Source: Hirudinaria manillensis (lineage: Eukaryota > Annelida > Clitellata > Hirudinida > Hirudinidae). Taken from it: a DNA stretch of 64,000 bases. The translations under genes and the position numbers were made by a program. The notes under the pieces were generated by a model that was not told where the DNA came from, did not search any database, and was given only the letters and a program-made list of their open reading frames with translations. Positions 1-13,322 of the stretch are shown here, one piece after another (within the stretch, counting starts at the first letter, position 1; every line of letters begins with the position of its first letter). The stretch lies in contig CM067526.1 of the NCBI GenBank assembly GCA_034509925.1, positions 2,388,501 to 2,452,500 on the forward strand, given 5' to 3'.

Positions 1-2246
1 AGCGCTGATATGGTTCCGATTTGATAACCAAAATGATGAAGATTGATAGCAAGAGATGGGACAGTTGATAAGTGACAATTAGAGAAGAGCACCAATTAAT
101 CATATCGCAATTATGATTTTTATTGTCACGGGCTAATCAAATTTGATATATGGACGAGTCACACTATTATTATAATTATAATTATAATTATTATTATCAT
201 TATTAATATTAATTTGATTATTATTTAATTTTCTAAAACTCACACCTTGTCATTTAATTTTAAATAAAAGAGTGAACTATATCATCTTTTGTGGCTTTTC
301 AATCTTTTAAGAACATTTTTTTGCGAAGTACAACTGGTTGAAAAACTAATCAGTTTCGGTCAAGCTTGTGATATTTCTTCGTAAAATTTGATCATCGTTA
401 GAAAAACTTACAAATAGTAAGTTAATAAGAATTCTCCCTATCGATGTATAACAATATCTGAGTATTACATTCAATTTACTTGGTTTCAGAGGCAATGAAA
501 GCGATACGTTTTGTACTTTTCAAGTCATTGGAATTAAGAAAAAAATAGTTCTAGATTTAATGGCTTAGATATTTGAGTCCAATTATCAATGCCTTACTAC
601 GGGCAGATTTTTTATTAGTCCAGCTCAATCATTCGCAATTTATAATGATGAACCGTTAGTAAAGAATCTAGTTTCAGTTACAAAAATAGCTGATCTTTTC
701 AACTTAATTATTTGGCCCGAATATATTTATGTTCAGCTTCAAATGCTTGTCTGGAATGTATCTGTTTCAAAAGTAGCAAAAGTAAAAATCTATGGTTGGT
801 TATTCGACTTAAGCTCACTAATGTTGAAGATATTCTTTACGAGAGAGCAGTTTAAATTTATTTTTCAAAACTTGAAAATTGGTTTCCTAAAGTTATGATT
901 CAGCCTGGGTTTCAAAATAAAAATATAATTATAACTATCTTAATATCAAATATTTAGATTATTTAATGAATTCAAACATTTAATTAATATTCTCTGCCTG
1001 TATAAAATGCTTTCCTCTGCTGATGCTATGTAAATTTATAGAACGTCCTAGATTTGTTTAACATGATAATCGAATTAAATCAATCGGTCGAACCTCAGCC
1101 TTTGCGAGATAATTATTAATTACGAATATTTCATATCGCATCAAACATGCATAATAAAACAAATGTCTTATTAGATTTCTTAAAGTATTTCAAATGAAAG
1201 ACCAAAGTAACCGATATTAAATAAGAACATTAACTGAATTTCATTCAGAAAAATTAAAATTCGGTCCTCAATCGATTTAACTCTTTATTTGTTTCACATT
1301 CAGAACTTCCCACGAAGATCATTAACTCAGTTCGAGTTAACGGATAAAAGATCGTAATAAACAATTAAAATATTCAAACTGCCGAGAATATTGAAAGGTT
1401 AACATTATCAATCGAGCATATCCAGTGACTGCAGTTGACGGTGTTGATAATAAATTGTAAACATTTGATACAAACTCAAATGCACTTTTCACAAAGTAAG
1501 TATTTATCTTCTCATCCTGAAAAGTCGAAATAACAAAATAGAAAATAAAAATAACATTTAAAGAAAATCAGACATAATTAGCAAATTCATTCTGGTTGGT
1601 CATTATTTTATTATAATTACGTTATAAATAGTAAATTCTTCAATCTTCTACCGACGCCATACAAAGTGGACCCTTGCAAAAAATTTGATTTTAAGGATGG
1701 ATCGGGCCAAATCTTAAATTCTTTATAGCATATTATACACCATCACATGTGTAAGAAAATAAAGTCTATCTAGTAGAATTATCAAAATAATAATAATAAT
1801 AATATTAATAATTGTAATAATAAGAATAACAATAGTAATAAAAATATTAACTTTAAGAGAAGAATTATTTTATTGGTCACGGCCAACTTTTCCTTCTAGC
1901 TACCTCACTATAATTAATATAATTACGCTATACTATACAACTAGTTTTGCATTAGCTGCTAGTACAACTTGTCCTTTCTTTAGCATTTAGTGTTGATCTT
2001 TGGTACTAGGAAATGTCATTTTTATTTATGGAATGCTTTCGCATTTGATTATATGAAATAAAAATGAAAAACTACTTTGAACAAGATTCTTACTAAGTCA
2101 ATAAGTCGTAAGTGAGCTAATTAAATAATATTTAAAAGTTTACTTTAAAGATATTAAGTTGATTTCAATCTATTTGAAGAAAACGCAAATAACTTATTAA
2201 CTTAAGAAAGTTTTAACTCGTTCCATTTTCATTTTGAATCGTTCCG
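1..2246. other. Intergenic, left edge; duplicated flank from about 1310
   Basis: I see no convincing coding exon here. The first 1.3 kb is AT-rich with imperfect ATT/ATA runs near 165-225. From about 1310 the sequence (GTTCGAGTTAACGG near 1328) closely matches 12480-13320 upstream of R3, so it is the left arm of the R1-R2 segmental duplication. A partial third copy lies near 10440-10800. An imperfect AAT-type run occupies about 1785-1850. No promoter element can be assigned with confidence. Confidence 0.6.
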
Positions 2247-3973
2247 ATGTCAAACATTTTGGATATATGTTTTTTCCTACTTTTTGTAAAAGGTGAGAAA
2301 TGATTTTGTACCACAGTACTAATAAATGTGAAAATCTCCTAATAAAAAAAGTCAGTTCGATTATATAATATCAATCTATTACGTAGTTGTTAATAATTAT
2401 TAAGCAGATAAAAGACTAACATAGTTGGCGTTCAAGCAGATTTTGTCTTTAAATTTCTTAAATTGTTAATCCAGAGGTACAGAACGAGAACAACAATGGC
2501 TCAACATATTCAACAGAGACATTAATCCGTAAAATAGGAAGCAGTGTCTTCATTGAGTGTAACGCTTGTAACGCTGCTTCCAGGCAGTGGACCCACAAAT
2601 CCATAAATGGAGGTAATGGATTGGAAGATCTTGGAAAGGGGTCCGAAAAGGTCCGAAATAAATTAGACGAAAAGGGGGAACCACGTTATAACTTTTCAAC
2701 AAATGATTCAAATTGTACTTACAACATATTTATCACTGGAATCCAATCTGGTGATGCTGGAACATTTATATGTTGGGACGGTTCGGTATTATTAAAAACA
2801 GTCGTTGTTGTTGTCATAGGTGAGGTGTTTGTCACAATTAATTGGATCTGTTTTTTTTTTATAATAAACAGCAATTTTTTTTATTAATCAAATAATGTAT
2901 ATTTTAATTGATAGAAAAACCCGGCAACTGTTCCAACGAACCGGAGTTCACGCATTCCAAAAATATAATTGTGAAACAAAATGATCCGGTCACGAATTTC
3001 GAATGCTATTTCCAATATTCAGCAGATGAATCATGTATTGTTACTCCTATTTGGACAGACTTCACAGGATATAGAAATTTCAGCATACCTCTCTATGGTG
3101 TTGAAGTTAATGCTGATAACAAGCATGCATGGATTGAATTCAAGCCTGGTGCTGATATCACTAATGGAACACGTCTTAACCTGTCTTTGTCTTTTAACTG
3201 CTTCTCAAACAACAGTCAGAATCATCGCATTGGACGCTATGATTTCGGACTTTTACCTTTCATATTTTATGTTGAAGGTAAAACAGGTTTGTCATCAACA
3301 TTTGGACACTATGTATATTTCTTGGATTGACAATATAATGTTTATATTTGCTATTTTTAATTATTTATATTTTATTAGTAAATATAAATTGCAATTAAAA
3401 ATTAGTTAAACGTTATGATTGTGGTTTAGTTTATTCGTGCATGGTAACTTGTATGAATATATTATTAGGTAATGGCCATGGCGGCCACAAAACGAATCAA
3501 CCGTTCAAGACAATTACCATCATAGGCATTGTAATTACTGCTATTGTGTTGGTTCTTTCAATCTCCTGGATATTCATCAAGTTATATCGCGGTAATTTTT
3601 ATTTTTGCTTGAGACTAATTTAATAAAACTAAAAGATTTATTTTTTTTAAGTTTTAATTTTTTTATCATTAATAATCATTTATATTTTTGAAATACCAAC
3701 ATGCCATAAACAATATGCAAATAAATTCATGTCAGCGAATCTTAAAGTAAAAAATAGTAACTAAATATATCTAATTTTTGATAATTTATTAACTTATATT
3801 AAGTAAAATAAATTTTGTTTCAAGAGGCTAGAAATATTCCGACCGGCGATATTCCCTGTCCCGTTGAAATGAAGGATTTTACTCTTAAGGGTGGGCCTGA
3901 ATTTGAAACTCCAGAAGATGAAACTTATGATTTCATAAACGACTATGAGCACAACGATTCCAAGTTGATGTGA
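2247..3973 (+). CDS. R1: two-Ig type I membrane receptor, hemITAM-like tail
   Basis: Exons 2247-2292, 2475-2819, 2915-3277, 3469-3591 and 3825-3973 join in phase 1 to give 341 residues. Residues 1-15 are a hydrophobic leader (MSNILDICFFLLFVK). D1 (16-130) has ECNACN, QW and a terminal CWDGS. D2 (131-251) has ADESCIVTPIWTD and HAWIEFKPGAD plus several N-glycosylation sequons. The TM exon (252-292) holds a roughly 20-residue hydrophobic stretch followed by KLYRG. The 49-residue tail has one strong tyrosine motif, PEDETYDFI, with acidic residues before YxxI, which recalls a hemITAM; it lacks the paired motif of most neighbours. All donors are GT and all acceptors AG. R3 is its duplicate. The ligand is unknown; a surface recognition role is inferred from architecture. 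Confidence 0.87.
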
Positions 3974-5734
3974 AATATTTAAGTGAGGAATCGGATGCAT
4001 TATCACTTCATCTCAGAGACTTAAAGTTAATGAATTTTTTTGGATTTTCGACTTTTGATCTATAAACATTACAGACGTTACAGACATTAAACATCTTAGA
4101 AACGGAACACAGCAGCTTTTTTTTTACAATTATTGTATAATTAATTTAAGAGAACATAAAAGCCAATCATACCAGCTTTGATTCATTTTTTTTTGTATCG
4201 GGTTGTGTTAGAATTGGAATAGAATGCTATTATCAGACACTCTGGAAGCTGGAAAGTAGAGATAAATAGCTTATCTCTCTACATTTCGGAAGCAAAGCAA
4301 GTGAATTGTAGTTGAATTAATTGATAATGTCCATTCTCCAACTTGATTATGAATCGAAAAAGTTTTTTTGATGGATGAACTGCATAACCACAAGTTTCAT
4401 AAAGAGGTTATTTCATGCAGTTAGCCTTTGTGATATTTTTCGACGTTAATAACATTAAGAACTCGGTGGTTGAATAATTGAATTAGTACGATTATTTTTC
4501 AGTAATTTAAATTCGGTTTCATCAAGTCGAAATAGAAACATACATAGTTACTTACAGTTACTTGCACAATTTACAGACTTTTTTAAAAATAGATTTATTA
4601 GAGTACAAAATATAAAAAAACATTACGTGGAGTTTAACTGATAAATGACTTTGATATATAATGTCAATTCAGGAATTCAGTTGAACTGAAAAAAAAATGA
4701 TTGATGGTATTTTGGATTCATATATTGCTGAATTTTGTAATGAATTAAGAGTGTATTAATTTTAAAAGAATTAACCATTCTTTGATTCACATTAAACAAA
4801 ATATAATCCTCTCACGGTTACCTTAATATATATATCAATTAGTTGCAAAAAAAAATAAATATTTTCCATGTTTTAGAGAAAATTTCGGAAAATAATTATT
4901 ATTTATTAACTACAATATTAGACTTTGATTTTTAAAAACACAAAATGTATTGCCACATTCCTCTCCTCCCATTCTCTTCCTTTTCATGCATAAAAAATGT
5001 ATCTTCATAAGGAGGCAACTGGTAAATATGAAATATTTAGATGGCCAGATGTACAGATCTAAAATGAAATTTATATTTACTTAAAAATGCAAATGTGATT
5101 TTTTCCTTAGAAATGGTTGTGCCCACATCTGCAATAACTAATTATAGTTATTTTGTAGCGCAATGAAAAAAGCTAACATTTGCCTTATCTGTGAATTAAA
5201 AAATAATTAAATATCAAGCATTTTTTTCAAACCTTTTCAATAAAATTTATATCGACTGCCTCATACTTACATGCAAAACTCAAGCTATGCAAATAATAAT
5301 CCCATTAACATAACTAATTATTAACAGCAACTGGCAAGGGTAGGGGCTAAAATGAAACTTTCCGTCGTAGATGCGTATCTTAGCTGCACGAGACTAGAGG
5401 CTTTTTTCTCATCCTATTTCATAGAAACACTGTTACTGTGATAGTTTTATTCATTAGTCGGAAGTCTTAGCTGTAACTTGCTAGAATTTAAATCAAAAAT
5501 AAATTTAAATAAACACAAATAAACAAATTCGTTGAGAACATATTCAGCATCAAAAGGAAATGAAGTTTCAGTTAAAGTTCCCATTATCCATTTCAACTAT
5601 TAATTTAAACGTTTTGAAGTTTAAAGTATGAAACTAAAAAATTGAAAATAAATGAGATAGATTATATTCTAGATTTAATCTTGATTCTACACAAATATTT
5701 CATCTCGTTGCGGTTTTATACAATATACGCCCAA
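3974..5734. other. Intergenic between R1 and R2
   Basis: This 1.76 kb AT-rich spacer has no supported exon. Most of it aligns by eye with 15042-16889 between R3 and R4, including CTCCCATTCTCTTCC near 4965/16090 and GGTAGGGGCTAAAATGAAAC near 5340/16499. It therefore belongs to duplication A. It presumably holds the R1 3' UTR and the R2 promoter. Confidence 0.6.
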
Positions 5735-8700
5735 ATGATGTCATTAAAATTGTTTCTGAACTACTTCTCTTACCTTATGTTTGTAATGCCAGGTTAGTCT
5801 GCTTAACCAAGCACATATTCAATGCTTAATCACTGTCAAAATTTAGAAGAAAAAACTATTCAAAAACTATCTATTAAATAATAATTTGGTTTCAGGGAGC
5901 CCAGCCACATCTTTGAATGAAAATGTAATAACGACAAAAATTGCTCAGAAAGGATCTCAGATCTTACTTAGATGCAATACAGCCAATCGTACTCCCTGTA
6001 ATACCCATTCTCTTTACTGGACCTATAAATTACCAAGCGGAGAAGACGAAGATATCATTGATGGAAACAGCCTAATCAGGAAAGAAATATACCCACTAAA
6101 TGAAATGCAGTACAATCTTTTAACAGATCAGAATTGCGCGCATGATCTATTACTCGAGGAAATACGTTTCAGTGCAGCTGGTTTATTTATATGTTGGAAT
6201 GGTGAGACCGAATTAAAGAAAGCAAATCTCATCGTCATAGGTAATATAATTTATAGAATATTACTATAGTAAATGCAGCCAGTTAAAAATAAAGAACAGC
6301 CAAAGATATTTTTGGTAATACACCTAAATCTCGGAATAAATTTTATAAATGCAGATGACAGAAAAACTTGTACCACCTCAGCAGAAGTATTCAACTCACA
6401 TGACGTCGTCATCTACGAGAATAACAGACCTTTTACCATAAATTGCACACTCCAATATTCAACTGATGATTCTTGTGTAGCTTCGCCTATCTGGGAGGAC
6501 ATTACATATAACAGGATCTTGACTTCATCTGAAAATGGTTTCAAGATTACTATGGAAAACAGACTTGCTTCTCTTTCATGGAAGCCTAATATTGAAAATG
6601 AGATTGATATTAGATACGGAATTCAGTTCAATCTCTCCATTTCCTTCAACTGTTCATCGTTTTCAAATAATAGCCAAGATGTACGACAACAAGGAACGTA
6701 CGATTTCGGAACAGTACCGTTCACCTTTTATGTCAAAAGCAAGGGTATATTATATATTTATGATGCCATTTCTGCATCGTCTAGCTTTTTGCGATTACTG
6801 ACTACAGATATGATATGGTGTTCATTATTAATTTGCTAATTGTTTTTTCTTTTTCCAATCGCATAGCTGTGTTATGCCTTAAAAACAGATTGCGTAAAGT
6901 TTTATGGCAATATAACAACATTTTTAAGACCTGGTTTATACATATTTCTTTATTCACTGAATCTTGCTATAGTTGTAAAACGTCAAATCATTTTTTGTTT
7001 CCTGAAAGTTTGTTAATTAGTACAAGTGCCGACCTTTTGAGTTTGCATAAATTAATGATTTATAAATCTAAGCCAAACACATAGGCTCATACCCCAATTC
7101 TTTCAATATGTAAACATTTAAAGGAAAGCTATCTATTAACTAATAATTTGATTTCAGGGGTCACCGATAAATTTTTTAATGGAAATGTGGTAACGACAAA
7201 AGTTGGGCGCAAAGGATCTCAGGTCTTACTTAGATGCAATTCAGCCAATCGTAATCTCTGTAGTGCCCATTCTCTTTACTGGACCTATAAATTACCAAGC
7301 GGAGAAGACGAACGTATCACTGTTGGAAACATCCCAATCATGAAAGAAATATACCCACTAAATGAAATGCAATACAATCTTTTAACAGATCAGAATTGCG
7401 CGTATGATCTATTACTCGAGGAAATACGTTTCAGTACAGCTGGTCTATTTATATGTTGGGATGATTCAACTGAATTAACGAAAATAAATCTCATTGTCGT
7501 GGGTAAATCAATTTATCGAATATTACTTTAACTTTTTCTTATTAATGTAACAATGTACTAATAGGAATGCAGTAAATCTCGTTTTCTGATGTTCGAATGA
7601 GTTTTGACTACATGGTGGCAGAGGGCGCTCACTTAATAGCTAGCCAAAAATAAAACAGAAGTAAAGACTTTAATGCCATTGTAACTTTTTTAAATGCAGA
7701 CGACAGAAAAAATTGCTCCATCTCACCAGAAGTATCACACGATATTGTCATCATTATTGATGAGAATACCTTACTGTTTACCATCAATTGCATACTCCAG
7801 TATTCAACTGATGAATCTTGTTTAGCTTCGCCTATCTGGAAGGATCTTACACATAACAGGAGCTTAACTTCGTCTGAAAATGGTTTCAAAATTACTATGG
7901 AAGACAGACTTGTTTCACTTACTTGGCAGCCCAATATTGAAAAAGAGATTAGTATCGGAGCTATAATTCGGTTCAATCTTTCAGTTAACTTCAACTGTTC
8001 ATCATTTTCGAATAACAGTCGCGATATACGACAACAAGGAATGCACGACTTTGGAACAGTACCGTTCATCTTTTATGTTAAAAGCAAGGGTATAGCATGC
8101 AATCCTAAAATTTTTATTATAATTCTAAGCCGTTAAATTTTGTTTATCTATTATTGCTTATTATTTATCTTTGTTTATCCACGACAAGATGTGAGCGATA
8201 ATAAGGTTTTGTGAAGCTGTGGATGAGGAACTAATTATAAATAGATGGTTCCTCAGATGGTTTAGTCTCATTCAAGTCTTTTTAGAGGCTAATTTTGGGT
8301 TACATGCACCAGTAATTTTAAATAATTCTTATTTGGCTTAGGATTGCTTGATCAATCAGAATCTGCTAATTATCATGGCGAACTTATTTGATTTAGTTAA
8401 TCGCAAGCAGTACATCGTTTTTCTTGATAGGAACAGCGATTGAATCAAAGAGGGAAGAAACCATGACTATGGTGGCAATAACGACTGGAAGTATACTTGT
8501 GGTGGCGACGGTTGTGACGGTGGTCATACTTATCGTCTGCCTGAAAGTGCGAGGAAAGTTTTATTTCGGTAAAATTGGATCAGAAATTTTTTGTAGAGAG
8601 AAGTTGTATGTAATTTAACTTATTTGTTTAAAGATTTTAAAATTGGCAAAACAGAATTAATATTTTTTAATCATAAGATTCATTGCAACTTTTGGACTTA

Positions 8701-9262
8701 CTCGACAGAAAACCTATTTCCTCACATACTCACAACTTTACTGCTACAATTTTGGACACGTTTGAATGCTAGAAGTCTCTGTATTTAGGGCAAAGTGATG
8801 TTAAAGATAGATTTGAATCCCGCTCGTCGAACACTATCATGCTCACCTTCTTTCTTTTGAATCCGGACAGCTTCTGCCCTGACTTTATGTAATTGTACTT
8901 ATGTAACTATGTAAAATAATATCCTTTTGTCTTTGCCTATGTGCATCTTCGAGACCCAGTTATCAATAGGATTCCAGCCATTATTTGATTCAGCAAATCC
9001 TTGAGCAATTACAAGGGAAGCCACTTTTTCGGTCATGATCTGATACTAACAACATTAAGTGAAATAGTATGGTAGCAATGCAAATACTTTGATATAATTG
9101 ACTGCTATTTCCATTAGAATCTTTTAAACGGTAACTCATTTTTGACACTATTACTATAAATAATGAGTTCGATATTTACAGTTAGATCCTAATGTAATTC
9201 CTCTACTAACAGCCAGAAATGCCCAGATTAGGACTTCTGAATTAAGCGTGATAGGTAAATAA
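5735..9262 (+). CDS. R2: four-Ig membrane receptor with prematurely stopped tail
   Basis: Exons 5735-5792, 5896-6240, 6355-6744, 7158-7502, 7700-8089, 8431-8568 and 9213-9262 join in phase 1 (571 residues). The leader is 1-19. The order is D1a (20-134), D2a (135-264), D1b (265-379), D2b (380-509), TM exon (510-555), and a 16-residue tail. D1a and D1b share ILLRCN/VLLRCN, HSLYWTYK and LLLEEIRFS; the D2 copies share SNNS and RQQG. R4 has a single pair, so R2 carries an internal duplication that includes about 100-200 bases of the preceding intron. The tail exon has an in-frame TAA at 9260-9262 where R4 reads CAA, which removes every tail tyrosine. The donor GTAAAT at 9255 overlaps this point and could in principle be used, but I see no downstream partner exon. 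Whether all four Ig exons enter one mRNA is inferred. Confidence 0.75.
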
Positions 9263-9418
9263 CTGCCTGAAGTTCCAGAGATAGAAGACTACACTGGATT
9301 CACAACTGACCAACAAACGACTCATGTTTATGAAACTGTGGATGATGGTACTTACGATGCCAGTGACAGTCTCTCTGAGCTAACTTGTAGTAGAAACTAC
9401 ATACCAATCATTGAGTAG
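9263..9418 (+). pseudogene. Untranslated remnant of the R2 signalling tail
   Basis: After the TAA at 9260 the same frame stays open to TAG at 9416-9418. It still encodes tail-type sequence parallel to R4, including LPEVP, DYTGF, HVYETVDDGTYDA and NYIPIIE. The frame therefore remains readable apart from one nonsense codon, though the second paired tyrosine has lost its +3 isoleucine (YDAS versus YDVI in R4). The change is either recent or bypassed by readthrough or editing. Confidence 0.75.
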
Positions 9419-11068
9419 CAAAATCGTTCCGTTTGCGTATTTAATTATTTATGTTTTTTATTACGAGCATTGCCTAAGCGATAAATCTGTTGTTTTTTTG
9501 TTTAAATCTGCAAATATCATAATATGTTTTTTGACGTTTCTAAAGTCGATTTAAATTGAAAAATTTTCGATTTTATTTGCACCATTCACGTTGCAATTTG
9601 AATTTATTTGTCATAATTAATAAATTATTTTGTTTTTATTTATTTTCTTTATACTCTTTATTTCTACCTGTATTTCATAGATCTTTGTAAAATCTGCATT
9701 TTTAAGAGCTAAGAAACATTTCAAAGCAAAATTTTTTTGCTCAATTTTCTATATTAATTACTCATCTTAAATCCATATAATCTTCGGTCATCCAAATTCA
9801 TATCTATGTATGTATTTCAACAATCAAGCATGGCTGCTTTCAAAAACCAATTTAAAAAATTTATTTTTGATTCTCCATTATTCCAGTTTTTCCTGCATCA
9901 CTACGCTTCATCTACTTACATACTGGCAGTTTCATATACTTACTTCTTCCGACGAAATATATAATTACACAAAGATGTAAAAAAATTTAATATGTTAAGA
10001 TATGCATTGGATTGACCAATTAGAGGGATGTAAGTCCCTCATAGCCAATCTTTGAGCCGGTTGATGATTCTATTATCAGATTGCTTATAATTTGCTTCTG
10101 TCTAATCAGTTCAATAATGAGGATAAATAAATTTAACTAGTGTTAAATGCCATTTATCAATGGGACGAAAAAAAGTGGCTGAAAATAAAGTTGTTAGATG
10201 TACAAATTATGGGTAGAGCTATCAATGGTTTGTGGTTGCATTTATAAAAAGCGCTTACAACTTGTTATTGGATACAATACTAATTGATGATATTCAAGCA
10301 TTTACCCGCTGGAAAGATATAGTTAAAATAAGAAAAACCTATTCTGGTTATAAGTGATTAAATTTGCATAAATAATGGTTGTGAAATGTTTAATAATATT
10401 TTGTGGGAATATTTTCAAAGTGACTTCATAAAACGAAATTCTAACAAAACCTAACCTGAGAACACCTCTAACTTAGTTCGAGTTAACGGAAAAGGTATCG
10501 GAATAAACAATCAAATATTCACTAACTGACAAGAATATTGAAAGGTTATCAAGTAAAGAGCATCAAGTGACAACAAGTTGTGGAGTTGACGGTATTAGTC
10601 AATCAACTGTAAACATTTGATACAAATGCGTTTTTTGCGAAGTAATTCCGAGTATTTATCTATTTATACTAAAAAGTCGAACAAAAGAAAATAATAATTG
10701 CATATTAAAAAAATCGGACAAAACAGAAAAATGACACTTATTCTAGTTCATCATTATTTTGTTATCTCTACGTTTTAAATAGTAAATCTTTTAATGTACT
10801 ACAGATTAATCTGACAAGATGATTCCCTTTGAAGTACGTTTCTTATACATGTATGTTGTGTGACAATTGATGCTACATTAAATGTCATTTTGAAAACTAG
10901 CTCTTCAATGTATATCTTAAGAAACGGCATAGTGGTGAATTTTCGTGCAAAGAATGTAATCCAATGAATTTATCGCGATTAATGTTTTGGCGGTGGATTT
11001 TCCTGCGACGAATTTTCCGGATACCCAAAAACACTTTTGTCTTACGGACATGTGATCGATATATATAT
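9419..11068. other. Intergenic with partial third copy of the R1/R3 upstream flank
   Basis: No exon is supported. The first ~160 bases continue duplication A (compare 20112-20305). Around 10440-10800 the sequence (GTTCGAGTTAACGG near 10478) again matches 1310-1640 and 12490-12830, but no leader exon follows, so this is an orphan piece of a receptor upstream region. From about 10930 to 11035 short degenerate units of the type ATTTTCxTGC occur, suggesting another old mobile-element fragment. Confidence 0.5.
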
Positions 11069-11373
11069 TGTAATAACCCGGGGTCCTCAAACTAATTACG
11101 GAAGGTCAGGTTTATTGAAAGTGTTCAGATGCCTTGGAAGATGTATAATGCTCGAATTGTCTAAGTCTTGAAATCTGCTGTTTCTCTAACTCTCGCTCTG
11201 TTTTCCGAGATAAATCTATTTGTGGAGGTTCATAACCAAAGAGTCTGAATAGTAATTAATTATTTAATTGATTATAAAATTATATTTCCCCTAAATTTAA
11301 TGAATTACTAAATTAATTAATCAGCAATATAATTTTAATTATTCTTCAATTATCTGGATCCAGGGATCCAACA
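11069..11373 (-). mobile_element. LTR (about 305 bp) of a truncated LTR retroelement
   Basis: The segment begins TGTAATAACCCGGGG and ends GGGATCCAACA, so it has the TG...CA ends of an LTR. The same sequence recurs as a solo copy at 60563-60861. Immediately to the right is CTGCCCCCTCCTT, which on the - strand reads as a purine-rich tract just before TGTTGGATCC. That is the position of a polypurine tract, so I read this as the 3' LTR of an element on the - strand. Confidence 0.75.
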
Positions 11374-12310
11374 CTGCCCCCTCCTTAAATCTGTTCGTCC
11401 CGAACAGACATCTATTCCCATTTTCATTTTTACTCTAGGAATAGGATCCGATTGTCTTCCAACAATCTCATGGCTTCGAATCCCAGATCCATTTGCTTTG
11501 CCATCTTCTGGGATTTCTGTTTCCTCCCTTTTGCTTCTGTGTCCCGCAACTTCCAGTCGCGGAACGTCGCCACTTCCATGTACGCACTTCTGCTCCACCA
11601 TGTCGCCAGATCTCAAACTATCTACAGGATCGCCTACTTCACTTTCCATGCTAGGCAGTCTCCCGAAATCCCGAGCACTCCCTTCTGTTATCTCCAATTG
11701 AGCCGAAACATCCGCTGGTAAATCCATGGCCTCTCCCAAAGACTCATTTGTTCCAGTACTAACTCCGTGTTGTCCATTGGTAACTCTATGTGCTTCATCA
11801 GTAACTCCTCGGGCTGCACTAAGAACTCCACAGGCTCTGCTGGTAAATCCATGGGCTGTTCTGAAGACCCTACTTGTTCCGCCATCAACTTCGTGTGCTT
11901 TACTGGTAACTCCTCGGGCGGTAATAATAACTTCACAGACTCTGTCGGTAAATCCATGGGCTCTTCCGAAAGCTTCACTTGCTCGACTAACACCTCCGTG
12001 AGCTCTCTGGGCCCTGCTGGCGACTCGATCTGATCTGGTGACTCCATGGGCTCCAATGGCAAGTCCTCTGAGTCTGCCATCACGCACAGAGTTTCTGGAG
12101 ACACGCACGCACTGTGGTCGGATGTGTCTTCTAATGACTCCATCCCAATTCTGCAAGAAACTGTACTTGGAACATCAGAACTCTTCTCAGTAGAGTTTTC
12201 ACCCGAAACCAGCAAGACATCCTGACACGGAACCGCAGTGTTTTCCAAATCGCCCCTAATAATCCCCCTCAACTCCTCTGCTAACTCTCTCAACAACTTA
12301 CAACAAATAG
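11374..12310 (-). mobile_element. 3' internal fragment of LTR retroelement with degenerate repeat ORF
   Basis: This stretch has higher GC than its surroundings. On the - strand a frame from 12296 to 11688 encodes imperfect repeats of about 33 residues, recognisable by MDLP, PEEL and KH at regular spacing. A frame overlapping from 12156 continues the MDLP unit after the first frame is lost near 11740, which indicates a frameshift. I recognise no protease, reverse transcriptase or integrase motif, so family assignment is open. The second LTR and 5' part are missing: by about 12340 the sequence has returned to duplication A flank. Alternative: a low-complexity host ORF captured beside an LTR. 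Confidence 0.5.
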
Positions 12311-13322
12311 TTGACTGCTAACTGTCATCAAACTAGCCAAAAGTTTATTTAAGTAAAGATTTATTAGATTGAATAGTTGTGATAAGTCAAATAAAATTAA
12401 AATGAAATACCAATGTGAAAGATATTAAATACTGACAGCAATTAAAATTCGGTTTAAATTCATTTAACTTTTAACTTATTTGCTTCAAAAGATCTCTAAC
12501 TCAATTAGAATTAACGGAAAAAGAACGAAACAAACATTTAAAATATTCAATACGGGGCATGAATGTTGAAAATATGATTAACATCATCAATCAAACATAT
12601 CAAGTGACTAGAAGTTGAGTTGTCGGTCTTAGTCAATAAATTGTAAATATACAAATACAAACGCTTTTCATAAAGTAATTCCAAGTATTTATCTTCTAAT
12701 CCTGAAAAGTCGAAATAACAAAAGAGAAAATAAAAATAACATTTTAAGAAAATCAGACAAAATTAGCAAATTAACATTCATTCTCTTCGTCATTATTTGA
12801 TAATAATTACGTTATAAATAGTAAATACTTCAATCTTCTACCGATGCATTGCATTTTATGACAAAGTGGACACTTGCAAAGAATTTTTTTTAAGAATGGG
12901 TCGGGCCAATTCTTAAATTCTTTATGGCATATTACACACTATCACGTGTGTAAGAAAATGAACTCTATCTAATAAAATTATCAAAATAATAACTATAATA
13001 ATAACTATATTAATAATAATAATACGAATAACAATAGCAATAGAAATATTAACTTTAAGAGAAGAATTGCTTTATTGGTCACGGCCAACTTTTCCTTCTA
13101 GCTACCTCAGTATAATTAATATAATTACGCTATACTATACAACTAGTTTTGCATTAGCTGCTAGTACAACTTGTCCTTTCTTTAGCATTTAGTGTTGATC
13201 TTTGGTACTAGGAAATGTCATTTTTATTTACGGAATGCTTTCGCATTTGATTATATGAAATAAAAATGAAAAACTACTTTGAAAAAGATTCTTACTAAGT
13301 CAATAAGTCGTAATTCGTTCCG

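Larger units (their letters stand above)
1310..9580 (+). repeat. Segmental duplication A, copy 1 (R1-R2 block)
   Basis: This block pairs with 12480-20310. Matching is collinear in flanks, introns and exons: the leader starts are 11.08 kb apart for R1/R3 and 11.16 kb apart for R2/R4. The main structural differences are the extra D1-D2 exon pair in R2 and a 45-base stalk exon seen only in R4. This is direct sequence resemblance judged by eye; exact ends need an alignment. Confidence 0.85.

Noticed and set aside
6745..7157. Splitting R2 into two genes between D2a and D1b
   Set aside because: No TM or tail exon lies in this gap, and no leader exon precedes D1b.
7629..8069. 146-codon - strand frame
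   Set aside because: It lies opposite the R2 D2b exon, which has proper splice sites and family motifs; the antisense frame has neither.
9251..9262. Donor GTAAAT at 9255 that would splice out the R2 tail stop
   Set aside because: No acceptor and coding exon was found downstream that would restore the tail, so the TAA is taken as the real end.
11452..12033. Several overlapping + strand frames at 11452-12033
   Set aside because: They are antisense shadows of the repeat-rich - strand retroelement frame and carry only the mirrored repeat pattern.
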